A DNA stretch of 64,000 bases from Pyxicephalus adspersus (GCF_032062135.1 NC_092862.1:67740250-67804249); one strand, 5' to 3'. Shown: positions 9,607 to 23,889, counted from the first letter of the stretch. Notes: generated from the letters alone by a model not told the origin. Numbers and translations are program-made.

Positions 9607-12600
9607 TATATTATAAATATTATTATATTATAAAATAGAAAATATATATAACTATATATATTTAAATAGGTCTTATATAGTTATAATAATAAATAAAATT
9701 TGGGGGGTTTTGGGTATTAGGGAATGTAAAATAACAAATATTTTTAAACCATTGCTTACCAAAAGGGAAATGGAAACAATAGATAGCATTTTGAAACAAA
9801 ATATAACCTAAATCCCAAATCCATTTACGAATCCACTTTAAATAAGCTAAGTATATTACCAGTCTGTAAATGTGGGACCCCTTTTATTACGATGCACTTA
9901 GAATGTATTTGGCTAATTTAAAATAAAAGTTCAATTTAGGTTTTAACATGTTCTTTATTATAATAGGTATAAATTATTTTCAATTATTTTTTTCATGTCA
10001 CACAAGTACGGTACATACACACATTGACTTGTAGTAGTTCTCATTCTTTGAATTTTCAGGTCACACTACTTGAACAGCTGCTAAATATCAGTCACAAGAG
10101 GTTCAATAAGGTGCCAATCTGACATCAATATCAATGCCAAAAGAAGCCATATGGATGTTGCCTGGATGATTTAGACATCTAAGAGATATACGGTAGGAGG
10201 AGTAGAAATTCCCTCCCTTTTTAGAATGGTGTGTGAAAATAATGTATCTCTGAATAGAATGTATGTTTGCCTTTATAATAATTTAGCTATATGTCAAATA
10301 ACAAGAAAAATAATGTGGATTTTAGTAATGACAAGGTACACCTAAAATGTGAAAAGGATGAGGATGAGATAAGAAGGACTTCTGAAGGCAAATAAAGGGA
10401 TTTCTAGTGAAGGGTGAGAAGACAAGAGCAAAGGTCATGTGAAATAGCAATTATAGAAAGACAGTATGGGAATAGAAGAAATTGGAGAGCTTAATGAGAA
10501 TAACAGAAGAACAAAGTAACACCTTTTGGAGAGATGGGTCTCTTCTTATATATCCACGCTGACAACTGATGTGATGTTTGCATTTTGTACCTTTAATAGG
10601 AATGACTTCTCTAAAATATTCTGAAGGGGTATAACAAGCTAGGAGCTCTACGGATTTTTAAGATATGTATACAGCAAATGAAACCAAGAGCTGTCTTATA
10701 TTTCAATATCCTAACTGAAAATGCTTTTTCTTTTCTGTATTACATAGTCCGGTTGAAAAAAGGCACAAATCCATCCAGTTCAACATAAGTAATGCTGTGC
10801 ATATAGGGTACAAGAAAAGGCCGTCCTGCTCACCAATACATTTAGAAGTAAGGTAAATGATTCTTACTTAATATTAAAAAAAATGATTTTGAATTAAAAA
10901 AAAACACTGAATGCATTTATTTTAAATATCAACAGATTTGCACATAATGTAATACAAACAGTGGTATCAGTAGGATGGGGTTGATGGATCCTTTGTTGGC
11001 ACTTTCAATTCTTATGCCATTTTTAGAATATTTTATTTTTCACATACATAATACCATTTGATCTTTAGAGATTTCTGAAGTGTCATAACACTTTTTGCTA
11101 TAACATCAATGAGTTGATTGAGCAGTTAATAAATAGTAAACCAAGAGCTAAAACAACACTTTAAAACACATGAACGTTAAAACCCAGCTGACATACCTAA
11201 CTCCCTAAATTTTGCTGTAGTGTTAAAATTTTAAAAAAGCACTTATTATTTCAAATGTGAATTGATGATGATATATACAAAACACACTAATAAGTGTTAA
11301 TGGTTAGTATGTCACCAGGGCCACTAGTAAGGCAGGGTAGGAAAATCTATTAAAAATCATACAAAGCATATATACACATATTTATAACAACTTACACAAC
11401 ATATCTTGTATAATCAAAAAAAGTTCTAACTATTCCATGTATTACCTCTAAATCTGCTGTTAAACACTACATTTTATTGAATTTAAAGTGATGCATATTC
11501 TAGCTGTTGGTAGGTTGAAGGACAAGTCATTTAAATCCTGTAATGTACTGTAGCAGTATCCCACTAGGCATACTTTGAAGTACCACATTATTAAGATCAA
11601 ATGGAAATTACTAAGTAATGAAATTGAGAGTATATAAAATGTCCATATGGTTCAAGCAAAAGATAACACTGAAAGTTAGGCAATGTGATTTCCTCCTGCC
11701 TGTGCACATATGACTACATGTGACTTGTGGACTGCATGAACCAACATTAGTGCAAAGCTTTTAACTTCCATCTAGTTATACTAAATTGCTCCAATGATTA
11801 TATATATATTTATTTGAAATTATACTGTGTAAGTGCAATAAAAAAAAACAGATGGAGCTCTATGTATATTATGCACATACAATGAGATGAATTGAATTGT
11901 TTCCATTTTACATTTAAAAGCTTTATGGATTTAGTTAACAGCAATGAAATACACTCCATTTCTCTTTTATTCATAGTTCATGTGCTGCAGACTTTATATT
12001 TACTAACTCTGATTTTCAGGCATGAAATATATATACTGTAAATATATTATATACTATCTAGAAGTTGTTTTTTAAAAGATCAAACCAAGAAAACCAAGAA
12101 TATGTGTAAGAACAATAATGGCAACAAAAAAAATGTAAAATCTAAAAAATAATGGTTTTAGTTACAGTATACTGCCATTTACTACTTGAAGAATTACTAC
12201 AGAGATCATTCTGATGGCTAACAAACTGCATATATTATCTGATAAGGGTTTGCCAAGTCAAAATTACTTTTTTCTTTATGAAGTTATATTGATCCGTCAG
12301 AATTTTATTGCTGATTGTGAATCTAAGATGGACATTTAGCTGCACATTTAACCCAGTAACACCAGTAAAAGAAATAAATGGAAATTTGTACATATACAGA
12401 TTGGTGTAACGGGGGCGGGGGGTTTTGGGGGTGGCAGATGACTTTTAAAGCTCGCAGAGCTTCAATATTAATAACTGGCTGGAAAAAATCTATAATATTT
12501 AAATTTGTGCAAGTTTGCTGGTATTGACTAGGATTCAATATGAATACTGGAAATGATATAAACATCCTTTGTTACATTTTCTATATTATCCATGCAATCA

Positions 12601-13830
12601 CTGGAGTCTATATAACTCAAATTCCAGTTTATTGCATATTAATAAATATACTGCACATCAGTAGGATGAACAAAATTACTTGGGTTCTTTGTAATGGAAA
12701 ATTAATTTCTATGACTCTTCAATACCTAGCGTCATCCTTACTATGCATGCAATGCATACTTGACATTTTCTCTCTAGGAAACTATATATAGCAATTCAAC
12801 TTCAAATCAACAAAAAAGGAAAGGGAGTTATTATTTAACTCAGATTTCACTTGTTTAGACGACATATGTATAATACAAGTTAATGTTTAACTTAAGATGC
12901 AAAATAAACACGTGGGCTACTACTTTTACATGCATTTTTTTCTTGCTTAATAAACTAGTAGATATTTTATTACATTTCTTAAAGCTAGGACAATTATTCT
13001 GTTATGATGGCATTCTATTTCCCTTAGATGGCAATAAATCTAAATACTTTATCAGACACTAACATTTTTGGATGTGCTAAGGTATGGTCCCATATTTATA
13101 CCCTTCTTCAATATATTAAAATGTGCACATACAGATGGACAAATACCCGGCAGTCAGGTGCTCATATTTTACTTTTGTAATGCGATCCACAGATTACTAT
13201 TATCTGGAGAATGGGCTATTTTAAAAACTTATAATTTAAAATGTTTAGAAAGGCCCATTAGACTAAACAAAACATGCTCTTACAGGGATTATTAGTGTTA
13301 AACTGTAGAATGAAAGATCAAGGTATACAATATATTTAAATTTGTGCTAGGTAGGTTGTGTCTTGAACTGTCTCCATCATAGTAAATCACTGTTGTTTAA
13401 AGAAAATGATATTTATCATCACACATTGGTATTTTAATCTCCTCCGGTTTGATTTGAGATCCATTTCACGGAAATAAGGCAAAAATTCAGATTCAGAATG
13501 TTTATTCCAAACCAGACTGTAAGTCTATAACAGCAACTGTGACCCTGTTAACTACACAGCAGACTACCAAAGACTGTTGTGTTTATTATTACAAGGTCCA
13601 AATCTATAGGTTGTGGCTGCAAACATCTGACTGTTGTTAAGTTACACAGCAGGCACTGTTACCATTGGCTGATGTTTGCAAGGTGTAGTTCCAACACTTA
13701 TTAGCCAATCACAATTCTTTTTCCTGTATACCTTAACAATGGGCTCACAGCCCAATGGCAACTATTAGCTGTGAACCTTTTTGTTGGGTACACAGTGAGC
13801 AGCAGCTAATAAAGTTCGAAGCTCAAACAT
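9607..13830. other. Non-coding AT-rich stretch
   Basis: No gene recognised; reading frames are all under about 85 codons. At 10745-10790 is a fragment, CCGGTTGAAAAAAGGCACAA then ATCCATCCAGTTCAAC, that I recognise as a phrase from a very common frog interspersed repeat (class not certain). A C/G-rich spot lies at 12411-12433 (GGGGGCGGGGGG). The rest is featureless by eye. Confidence 0.4.
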
Positions 13831-13895
13831 GGACCTGATTTATTAAAGCTCTCCAAGACTGGAGGAGATACACTTTCATAAGTGAACCTGGCCAA
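13831..13895 (+). repeat. Half copy of the palindromic TTTATTAAAG MITE
   Basis: The sequence CCTGATTTATTAAAGCTCTC followed by CAAGACTGG and CACTTTCATAAGTGAACCTGG matches the left arm of the palindromic family seen complete at about 32.4 and 33.5 kb. The right arm is missing, so this is a solo half. Confidence 0.65.
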
Positions 13896-16800
13896 ACCAA
13901 ATGTCAGGGCTAAACAGGGACAATACTGATTGCATGCATTGAGTGTAAGTGTATGTCCATTACTGTTTATCCTTAGTTACTGAAATCAGTCATTGGCATG
14001 CTTAAACTTTCGCTCACTGCCACCGCGTTTGAATAATCAGAGGCCATTGCTTTGTCAATCAGCTAAATAAACATTCTTCACTGCCCAGTATTTTACCTTT
14101 CATTGTTAAATGGAACCTGTCAAAATAAAATATAAGAACTGCCACTGTTGTCTAGTTTTAAAGGTGCAGGATTTAGGCCGAATGTAATTTTAATTTTCTT
14201 TACTACTTGCTGAGTCCCTGATTTTGGAACAGGCACATATATATATATAATATATATATAGATTTGTTGTTGGTTTGAAACTCGTGGGATAATGTACATA
14301 TAAGCACATATATAGTCATCAACATTTTGTGATTTTAATATTTGAATGATGATCACTTTACTGTCCATATGTATGTCATATATATATGCTTTACCTATAC
14401 TATAGAAAATAGAAAATACAAAAGGCTAAACTTTTTAACAATTTATTTACTGCCTAAATGTATTGTAAATACAAGTATAAGTACTTTACTTTGTTTTTCT
14501 TAACTTCCAGTAGTACTTTTTACAGTAGGAATGGTAGAAAAGGGGCCAGTACTCACAGTGTTGGCAATATAACATAGGCAATTTGCTGATAAAAGATGAA
14601 AACCCAATGATGATCTCATCAGTACAATATTGTCCAGTCATTGAATAAGTACTTGACCACTGCTGAACGTCAGGGGAACAAATTGTAGTGAACTGTTCCA
14701 CAGAGGACATATATTATTTATATAACAGGAAAATAGTGTACTCCATATTTATGTGATCTGTATTCACCTATAACCAAAGGCTGGTTAGAGCAAAATGAAT
14801 AGGAATGGAGTACAATTTTATTCAGTTATATTTCGAATAAATTGCTTTTCTTGATTTACTGTGCTGGCATTTTGGAGTATATCTGTATCTCACTGCCAAC
14901 ACAGTGTGGCTATATAACTATGATGTGGTTGAAATATGTATTGCTAGGTGAGCTGATTATTGTACCTAATATTTGCCATTTAAACTGAATCACAAATCTT
15001 GTGTTAGGATAGTTCATGCATTTACCCTGCTTACTGATGTATTGAAACTAGAAATGTAAAGCTGTATTGTACATATGCTAAAGCTGCTGCTGTACGCTGG
15101 CTTGTCCATGAGCCTCAAATTTGGTCCACTTGTATGAAAATGGAGCCAATTTTGTAATGCAGAAATGATTCACTACTTGGCAATGACAACCCTTTAGATG
15201 ACACTACATTGAACCTCTTCAAACTTGTTCTTTCCTTGTAGTCATATAGTTCCCCCTTCCTTCTCATCAATTTAAACTCCACTATGTCAGTTCTTGGGTT
15301 TCTTTTGTGTGCACCATTGTGCAACTCTACATTTTCAATACACTATGTGCTTCTGGGTCCCGAAGCATCCTTTGTTATGTGAGCTTACTACATCCGAGAG
15401 AACATATTATGTTGTAATAAAGTCCCTAGTTCCAGACAGTGTTCCTGTTTGGGGAACAACAGTAATCCAAAAAAAGAGCAACAATCTCTAGTTTTACAAC
15501 TTATGCACATACTGACCACCATAGTTTTGTCCAGTTGAACCTAGCAGACAGGTACACAGATACGTGGACTAAATGGTTTGAAAAAAAATGGAATCTTTAC
15601 TCTGATGGAAGAAGGTCATGGCCAAAGTATATTGTGGGACACAGAAACATTGGAGTGTACTGGCAGGAGAGAGCTTGTATTAAGGTGAATATGGGGATAT
15701 ACAGTACAACAGACCTGGAGAAGTGTTAGGATTGTAGAACATTTGTACTGCAGCTGTATACAATAAATATGGCAAGGCACATATTTGGAGAGGTTCTATG
15801 TTATTATATCTGGAAGGTAAGTGCTGTCTTTGCAAAGTAAGCTGTAAAATGCACATTATTTTGAAATATTTGGTTTTAGATGCCAGCAGTACACTTTGCT
15901 GTGTATATGCAGTCATTTTATTTTCTGTTTGCAAAGCCCTGTTAACTTGTTCCATTTAAACATTTAGCAAATTTGCATAGATTTACTAGGAATGAGATGA
16001 TAATAAAATATCAAGCTATCTGGCAAATCTGCTGCAGGAGGTACAGTGACGTCAGTATACAGTCCCTACATTCTGGCATCTCTCGTGTAGACTATGCAAT
16101 GCGGAGTGCAGGGATAATATCCCTAAGATAGTCTAAGATAGTCTAGGAGACAAAATCTAGTACTCAAAGTAGCTACTTTTAAGCAATCCTTTAGCTGAAA
16201 TTTACGTAAAGGTCTACAGTTATGTAGACAGTTATGATATGATCTGTTTATTTAGCTGGAGTTTAGCATTAAGGAGTCAGTGCACCCAAAATTAAATTCC
16301 AGGTACATATGGAGAATGAAAGCATGAGTCAAGTCCTAGCTTACAAAATTTTGAGGACTTTGTTGGTAAAACCCCATTCCCAATAATAATGGCTCCGTTC
16401 CCACTTACATTGAGATTGGGGTTCTCTTCCATCTTGAATATTGCCATTTTTAATTTCCCAATTTACGAGAAATAAAATGTCCAACAGGTAGAACAAGACT
16501 TCTAGACCTCATAGTTTCTTCATATAGATGAGCAGAGCTTGCAACTCAAGCACAGAGATCTTACCAGTCACCATTGATGTCTCTCCAACCAAACTATAAG
16601 GGGGTTTAACTCATTATTATCTAAGGGTAACAAGGTGGACCAATCCTTTATGATGCTGTTTGTCCAGGTAAAGCACAAGAGTTCGCTTATATTCCTTTAA
16701 ACATTATACTAGATCCTGAAATAACAATCAGCAAAGCTTTTACAAAATATGTTAAAAATTATCAGATGACAGGACAAAGACATTTATTTGGCTTTACAAA

Positions 16801-18594
16801 TAAAAATCAACTGATTGCAAAGTCTTTTTGCCTAATGAGTAATCAAAATTTTAAAATAAAATGAAGCGTGTAATATGAAGAATGTCAGTTACATGTTAAA
16901 ACTGATCTTTACTTATTTATCAAGATCAACAGCTATAAGCATTCTCCAAATACTAAAGATACTACAAATCTTTAAAACAGTGTTTTAGCATTTTGTCCCC
17001 AGCTTACACAGCAACGTACTTAGCAAGCGGAGCCACTTAAGTTCATGGCAGTGTAATCATCCACACCAACAATACTGCATAGCTAAAGGATTAGTGCATG
17101 TGTCTGGTTGTAACTCATCTGCTCGGTGTCCTTCGAAATCATTTTATTTTATATACTAAATCTGTGTAGCCCTGACATATTAGCTTTGATGAGCATATAG
17201 AAGAATTCACATCAGTCCTTGCCCCAGAAAAGCTTAGTGTTAGGTCTCTACCACACTGATATAAAACACACATTCTCTCCAGCCAGTTTGGTCAGAAGCC
17301 AATTAACCTACCAGTATGCTTTTTGGATTTTTAAACACTTGCAACTCAAAACATACAGAGAAAACGAAATGTAGGGTCTTGGGTTAAACATTAAAAATAA
17401 AATATATCAATTTATTCTCATGCCTTGTCTGTAAAATAGACACTTGCAAATTTTAATGCTTAAGCAAAATTGTCACATTGTACATTGAAACAAAAGATAG
17501 TTGCTTAAAATAATTTATTATCAGATTGTTGTTCAAACATAATGAGAAATGGAAATGCACTGCTATAAATTTGATCATTTTCTTGACCGACCACATACAA
17601 AACACTACTGATGACAGAGTCCCCTATCAGAATAAACAATTAAGCGCATAATTATTCCAGTCAGATCCCATACAATGAAATCTTTATTCCGTGTTTACAG
17701 CAAGCTTTGGCAGAGATTGCCTGACAGTCTTTTTTTGTCAAACTGAGTCTAGCTGGACACTTTGGCTTCCCTGAGAATCAGCTGCCTGCATTTTTTTCAA
17801 ACAGCTCTGTATTTCGCTGCCAATAATCTGCTTCAACTCTCTCTGTGGAGTAAAATGTTTTAATGGCTAAAAAGTCCTATTCTCTTCCATTCTATTACTG
17901 CATAGAGCCAGTCTGATAACTGCTCTTAACAACTGGATTCAATTTCTCTTGTACTGGAAGACAATTTTTCCCCTTTCATTTACCCTGCTAGGTACCAGTC
18001 TTTCAACATAATCAGAGATCTATTGCTTTTCTTATCAATCTCTTGGGAACAGGGTGACCTGGATATTGCCACTTGGGGCTCTGCAGGAATAGATTTCACA
18101 TGAAAAGTTAACAAGTACAAGTCAATAACTTATAGGTAATAGTATGGAGTCAGAAGGAACACAGTAAGGGTCGCCATGCTCCTCTGCATAATAAAGCAGA
18201 TATACCCAAGCTGATTGAGAAGTTGTCAAAACTTTTCTGTGCATGATTAAAAAGTTGGGTTTTTTTGGTGATACCTTTATGAAGAATATACAGACCTATT
18301 CTACTAGCCATGGTTGCTATCCATGGTCCTGATGAGAATATTAGAAATTGCATGGCTGTTACTTCATAATTAGCACAAACATAATTAACAATACTCATGA
18401 GAAGCTTTTCCCTGGTGCATGCAACTTCCACATCCAATCATTATTTTACTGAACTCCTATTCTGAACTACAGATACATAGCAGTGCAATGCTTTTTATCA
18501 TTCTGATGTGCTACAATAGCTTTTTTCCCTCTGAGCTATGGTATTTCGATTTATTATAGCTTTCAAGCAGCATTTTTAAAAGAAGGAAAGACAG
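13896..18594. other. Non-coding stretch
   Basis: No gene recognised. Short TA microsatellites occur at about 14236-14262. Between 17.69 and 18.06 kb the sequence is less repetitive and of more even composition than its surroundings, which may mean a unique conserved segment, but no specific feature can be supported. Reading frames here stay below about 96 codons and show no domain. Confidence 0.4.
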
Positions 18595-18846
18595 ATGAAA
18601 ACTTCTTTACCTGCTATGATGACTTCTTCCAGATGCTGTGTTCTCCTTCTTGTCTGGCTTGTGTTCACAAGGATCCAAGCATCTACCTGTGATTGTGAGC
18701 TTCTGTATAGAGCAAGCTTGGTGCCTTTTGTGCCTTGCTGCTGTCCACTCCTCCAGGCTCTTTTACAATCCTCTATGATAGACTGTGTGTGTGTTGTAAA
18801 TGTTCAGGGATGGCTGTGGAGCCTGCAGATCGATATTCTACAGTAG
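18595..18846 (+). CDS. Tentative short reading frame with signal-peptide-like start
   Basis: An 83-codon plus-strand frame. From its second ATG (codon 8) it has the make-up of a signal peptide: a short polar and basic start (MTSSR), a hydrophobic core (VLLLVWLVF), then a small-residue cleavage-like region (RIQAST). The rest is cysteine- and leucine-rich without a recognised domain. A possible GT donor (GATTGTGAGC) follows soon after the hydrophobic core, so a first coding exon of a secreted or membrane protein is conceivable. The surrounding 18.6-19.2 kb is richer in GC and in TTGGC/GCCAA half-sites than its neighbours. I do not recognise the protein, there is no further exon in sight, and a chance frame is quite possible. 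Confidence 0.15.
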   Translation: MKTSLPAMMTSSRCCVLLLVWLVFTRIQASTCDCELLYRASLVPFVPCCCPLLQALLQSSMIDCVCVVNVQGWLWSLQIDILQ

Positions 18847-19509
18847 TTTGGTGCACATTCCCTGCTCACTCATATGCTCTCTCTCTAAGTGCATTCTGTC
18901 TGCTTGTGCCACAGCTTCTCATTCTCCTGCTCATGAATATTCTGACAGAGGTTAATGCTGCTGAAGTAAATTGAATTAGCCAATTGGTGCCAGGAGCTTC
19001 ACTCCTTCCTTCTCAGGAGATATCTGGAACTGCACCAGATGGAAGTAATTAGTGTCCAGTTGGCACCCCTTTGGCTCAGTCCTGGCAGTTTTCATTGGAC
19101 ACCTCAGGGTGATCCCCAAGAGAGAGATGAAGCTTAAACATTCAGTTCACATCAGTCTGACCAGGAAAGGCAGCTGCCTGTTACAGTAAGAGAGAAAACT
19201 ATTCAAATGTGATTCTCAAGAGAATAGGCAACCTCCCTTGCTTGTTACAGGATCACTTGGTCTATTGATTTTGCTTTGCGAGACATGACATTTCCATAAC
19301 TATGGCCATAACTACAAGTGAACGCCTATGTCTTTTACATTAGTCAATACCTAGCAAGTGTACATTACAATCAAATACACCGAGGGAACACTGAAAAACT
19401 CGGTGTGTGGCTGTATGGTGACAAAAATAGATCATTTGACATGTGCTGTGAATTGTAGTTTGCATTGTATACAAACAATTGGTATTTATTTATAAATAAG
19501 CTACAGCGT
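18847..19509. other. Non-coding, GC-richer segment, no gene recognised
   Basis: Contains TTAGCCAATTGGTGCCAGGA near 18980 and AGTTGGCACCCCTTTGGCTC near 19060, which resemble NFI-type half-site pairs, but no experimentally meaningful site can be claimed. No open frame of note. Confidence 0.25.
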
Positions 19510-19980
19510 TTCATACGAGATAGAGACTGTAGGTTTGTTCTTAAGTTGAATTTGTATGTAAGTTGAAACAGGTACATATTTTAATATATGCACTTGGGAC
19601 TTAACATAATATTAGGCAGCGTGGTGTCAGTTAGTGTATAAAATTCTCACTGTAAGTTAATGACAAAGCAAAAAAAATCTTTATGGAGCCTAGACATTCG
19701 TTAACTTCTGGAGCAAGCTGTGCTTTGATATGCAAAAGGAAACAACAGCAGAGTTTGTCTTGGTTATTAAAGAGTTACAAGAGGCTGCAGAAAGATCTTA
19801 CCCCCCTAAGATCACATACAACCTCAGCTGTGTTTAGCAAAAGATTTCTAATGCAAGTCATTTAAACCTCCCCCCTCCCCCCTTCAAGCCTCCGTTCTGC
19901 ACAGGAGTGAGCAGGGAAGCAACGCTCAGATCTAGGAGGTATCTGTATGTCGGATGTCCTTAACCTGGGAACTACCTGTA
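19510..19980. mobile_element. TA-flanked non-autonomous DNA transposon, copy 1
   Basis: About 470 bp that match the reverse complement of 58322-58810 along their length, including CATACGAGATAGAGACTGTA, GGAGCCTAGACATTCGTTAA, CAACAGCAGAGTTTGTCTTGG and the right end GGATGTCCTTAACCTGGGAA then CTACCTG followed by TA. The outermost part of the left terminal repeat is missing in this copy. Termini (CAGGTAGT... in copy 2) next to TA suggest a TA-targeting family such as Tc1/mariner or pogo. No transposase coding is visible. The 60-codon frame inside is not a gene. Confidence 0.75.
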
Positions 19981-21310
19981 CTTGTGTTCATCTTTTTTTA
20001 TTATTCTTGCTGCAGATCACCTGCATTCTATTTTAGCAAGTTTCTGTCTAAATGGAAATGCTTTAGCAATGGCTGCATGACATTTCTCAGGCGGGTTTTT
20101 AGTTGTGACAGCAGACTATGTCTGGCTAATGTGTGTTGAAAAAGCATCCATCAAAAGTCTGTATGGCTTACATCAAGGGCACAGTTGGGGAATATGCTGT
20201 TTTCACCCCATCACCAGGTGGTATTTTAATGAAAGCTATAGATTTAATGCTGAGATGCAGGAATGAAAAATCCTTTGCAGTGGGGCTACCCCAGCACTGC
20301 AAGGGTTAAAAGCGCAGACACAAGTAAAAAGGGCTTTGCTCACCATATCCCTTGTCCCTTCCGTGGCTGGTGTTCTATATTTTGGGTTGCTGGGGTTGTT
20401 ATATTTAATTCAGGTCTATTGGTCATATGTTGTAGGAGATGAATCCAGTGCCTGCCAATACAGCATGGAGCACCATACAAAAGAGGCTTTGGGGGAACCC
20501 AGGTCACACAGATGAGAAGCATGTGACATCAAGGTAATAAGATAATTAAAAGAGCATTCCTGGTCAAAATGAGCAGTTAACCCTTGCAAAATCTGGAAAA
20601 TTATTTTTGAAATGCAAACGTTAAAACTAATATAGGATTTTAGATCTAATTTAAAATGTTGAAACTGACATTAGGGATTTTTTCAAGCAAATATTTAGTA
20701 ATGGTTTGTGTTCTGGGCAGACAGTAAATGTCATAGATGATAGTGTGCAAAAAAAAAAAAAAATAGAAGAGCACACTAATGTAATTTATTTGGCTTAAAT
20801 TGATATGTTACATGGAAAGCAAGTTTATAATGTTGTAGAGCAGACTAACACCAGCTAGAAATAACGCTTTAATGTTTTTATTTTTTTCAATTTGCTTTAA
20901 AAGTTTTTTTACATCTGAGGGTTGTTTATTGGACTTTTTTAAGTTGTTTTACGTTTCTTCTCAGCACTCCCTGAATTTCATGGTCTGTCCTTCTGCCACT
21001 CAGGAAGGATTGTATGTTTAAGCACCATGTCCAATAATTTCTAATTTTACAAATATATTTATGCTGCCACAGTGATTTTTGCAATGCGTTTAGGACTAAA
21101 TCACACAAGTGGGGAGGTTGCAATGCAGTTTTTGCCACCCTGTCAACCAAAAATCATGCCTGGAGCTGGGAGGCTACAAGAAGCATGTCACCTGTAGCCA
21201 CCTATAAGAAATGAATAGCAAATAGGGAGTGGATGCGTTTCACACATACCACCCTTTACCCATTGTTCAAATTTTATTGGCTGCAGCATTGGCTGCACCC
21301 TCCTGAGCTC
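19981..21310. other. Non-coding stretch
   Basis: No gene recognised. An A-run lies at about 20750-20763. Reading frames are short and unsupported. Confidence 0.4.
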
Positions 21311-22290
21311 CAGTCATTGTTTACATGTGTCTAGCCAGTCCAGCAAAGGGGAAGCTGGAGACTGCTGTCCTTGGCTGCTCCTTTGCTGGAATTACATGGA
21401 ACACAATGACAGGAGCTTTGCCTAGGTGGGTGACATTCCTTTATTTGCTTTTACACATCCAGTGTATCTAGGAAGGGAACAGTTGTCCATGGATGTCCCT
21501 ACAGAATGAAATGACAGGAGCTTCACCTTTAGGGACAAAGCTCTCTCTGTTGTTTACGAGCAGCTAACCAATCTAGCAAGATGGTAGCTGGGGACAGAAA
21601 ATCTACCCACCTGTCATTGTACAACAGGAAGCTGCCAACACTTGATAGATTGTCATGGGACACCAATTTGGAACTGTCATTGGTAACACCTGCCTACTGC
21701 TGGTATAATTTGTATGTCATTGATGTCTGCCTGCAATTGGTAACATCTGCCTGTTCTTGTGTATGTCTAACTTTTACCAGTAGTTGGTATAATCAAAATA
21801 TCGACTTATGATTAGTATTGACTGAATGCAAATGATATGTGTCTATTGTTGATAATGACAGATCCCTGTTGGTAATATCTCCACCTTCTTGTGGTGTTTG
21901 AGAAAAAGCATAGATGTATATGGGGCCGTGATACCAAATTCTACGAAAGTCCATCTTGGTAATCTTTGCATGTCATTGTAATTTGAACAGGGTTAAAAAA
22001 TAAATGCCTGCTGTTCTGCAGTTTCTGTTAGCATTATGGTTTTAGGCTCTGTAGAACATTACCTAGTTTACCCATTATACAGTTACTTACACTGCAAATA
22101 TAAGACATACTGGGATGGTAGCTGGAAAGCTGAGACACATTTTAGGGGCATTGTGAAGCTGTAACAACATTGGGGGTCACTGGTAACTGGGACACACTAT
22201 TGGCAGTTGAAGGCTGCAACATCACATGGGGCATTAGAAAGCTGAGGCACACATTAAGGGGAGTAAAACAAAGCTGTGATTAAGTCTGAA
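21311..22290. repeat. Decayed tandem-repeat cluster
   Basis: Several diverged repeating phrases lie side by side. TTGTTTACATGTGTCTAGCC near 21316 recurs as TTGTTTACGAGCAGCTAACC near 21550. CAATGACAGGAGCTTTGCCT near 21406 recurs as AAATGACAGGAGCTTCACCT near 21510. TGTCATTGGTAACACCTGCC near 21676 recurs as CAATTGGTAACATCTGCCTG near 21734. AAGCTGAGACACATTTTAGG near 22127 recurs as AAGCTGAGGCACACATTAAG near 22240. The pattern fits one or more old minisatellite-like arrays. The 76-codon frame at 21581-21811 lies within it and is not taken as a gene. Confidence 0.5.
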
Positions 22291-23889
22291 AGAAAGACTT
22301 AAAACTACAAGGAACACCATATTTGTTACATGCACCCCTGCCCAGGTTTGGCCATACTCACTAGCCTAACCCCCCCCCCATTATTACACAACCCAGATTG
22401 TTCGTGTCCTCCCCTGGCCTAATGACCTGTCTCAGTCAATCCAATACATCATATAGATGGTCTGTGCTAAACTTCTGCTTCTGTGAAACTCTGGGATGTG
22501 TGTGAGTGTATGTTGTAACTCTTAAATCTAAGCTTTGAGAACAAAAAAAAAAACATTTAAATAAAGGATATGAATCCACTTAATGTTCACCAAATTCCTT
22601 TGCAAACCTAAAAATTACATTTTTTGCAACACTGTCTGTGACATTACCGTAGATATTTAAACTGCTATTTCCTAACTGCATCTGTGATTAGTGAACAGAG
22701 GTCAGCAACTGCATTAAGAGCCTCAATAACAGAACAAGGAATATGTGCTTCTTGTAACCAAACCATTAGCAGATGATCAGCGGCATAGATTATCTACTTA
22801 GTCCATAGAAATCTACTTAGATTTTACAGTAGGGACAACTTGCATATACTGTGTCAGCCCTTCTATTTTTTACTATGTGGAGCACAAACATTAATGCAGA
22901 AAGGCAAGAGAAACAATCTGCAATAATGCGTTCTATTGTTAGGATGGTATTGTACCCATGGCAGACACACACCACTATTATTGAAAACTGGAGTAGCAGC
23001 TGCAGCCTGGCATTTGACTTGTCTTTTGAGTACTTTCATTGATCCAGCCAACTGAATGGTAATTGCTGGAACTTCTTCATAATGAATTATTTTAGAAACT
23101 GTGATTTTTTTTCCCTCTGATCATTTTAATTTGAACATATTTTGCCTGGAAACATTGTCATTTTTCAGTAGTATGAATATTTATCAACAGACTAAAATGA
23201 AGGCAGCCAACTTTTATATTATTTATATATTTCCTAAAGTGTTTCCTTAGCGAAAACAGTACCACAACAGGAAGTGACATTAAATATTTCAAAGTGAAGA
23301 GTAATAACTTATAATTATTCAGATATTACTGGAACAGGTGTCCTGGTTGAAAGATTTCCTCTCCTGGTCCTGTGACAACTGTCCAATGAATTCTGTGCAA
23401 CTGACAATGATCACCAAGAGAGATTCTCCCCAGGAGGGAAACCAATAGAAATAAAACACCATAGGGATTCTAAATGTTTACTTTATGTAAAAAAACAAGG
23501 GTCTTTGTTTTGGATATTTTTCTTTATTTTGCTACTGATATCTTAGTCCACCTATTGTTTTTATGTTATTTTAAATATTTATTTATCTATAGATAGCTTG
23601 AGGGTTTTCACAGTGATTGTAGCTTTTAACACATATCTTATATGACATCATCTCAATAAACGTATATTCTATAGAACAGAATTCAGATGCAAGGAAATCA
23701 TTTGGGACACTTGCACGTGCACTCATTTTAGATATTGTAGGGTGCAAAAATCATACCATTGCATGGAGTTTGTTTGTTTATTATGTTTGTTTATATTAAT
23801 TCTAATATTATTTAGATACATCTGATTTTTTTTATAGATAAACTAATTTAGGAAAGACAGTCGGTGTGTGTTTTATTAACTGTAAATGT
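22291..23889. other. Non-coding stretch
   Basis: No gene recognised. A C-run lies at about 22370-22379. The part from about 22.83 to 23.30 kb is free of obvious repeats and mixed in composition; it could be unique regulatory sequence, but no feature is supported. Confidence 0.35.
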
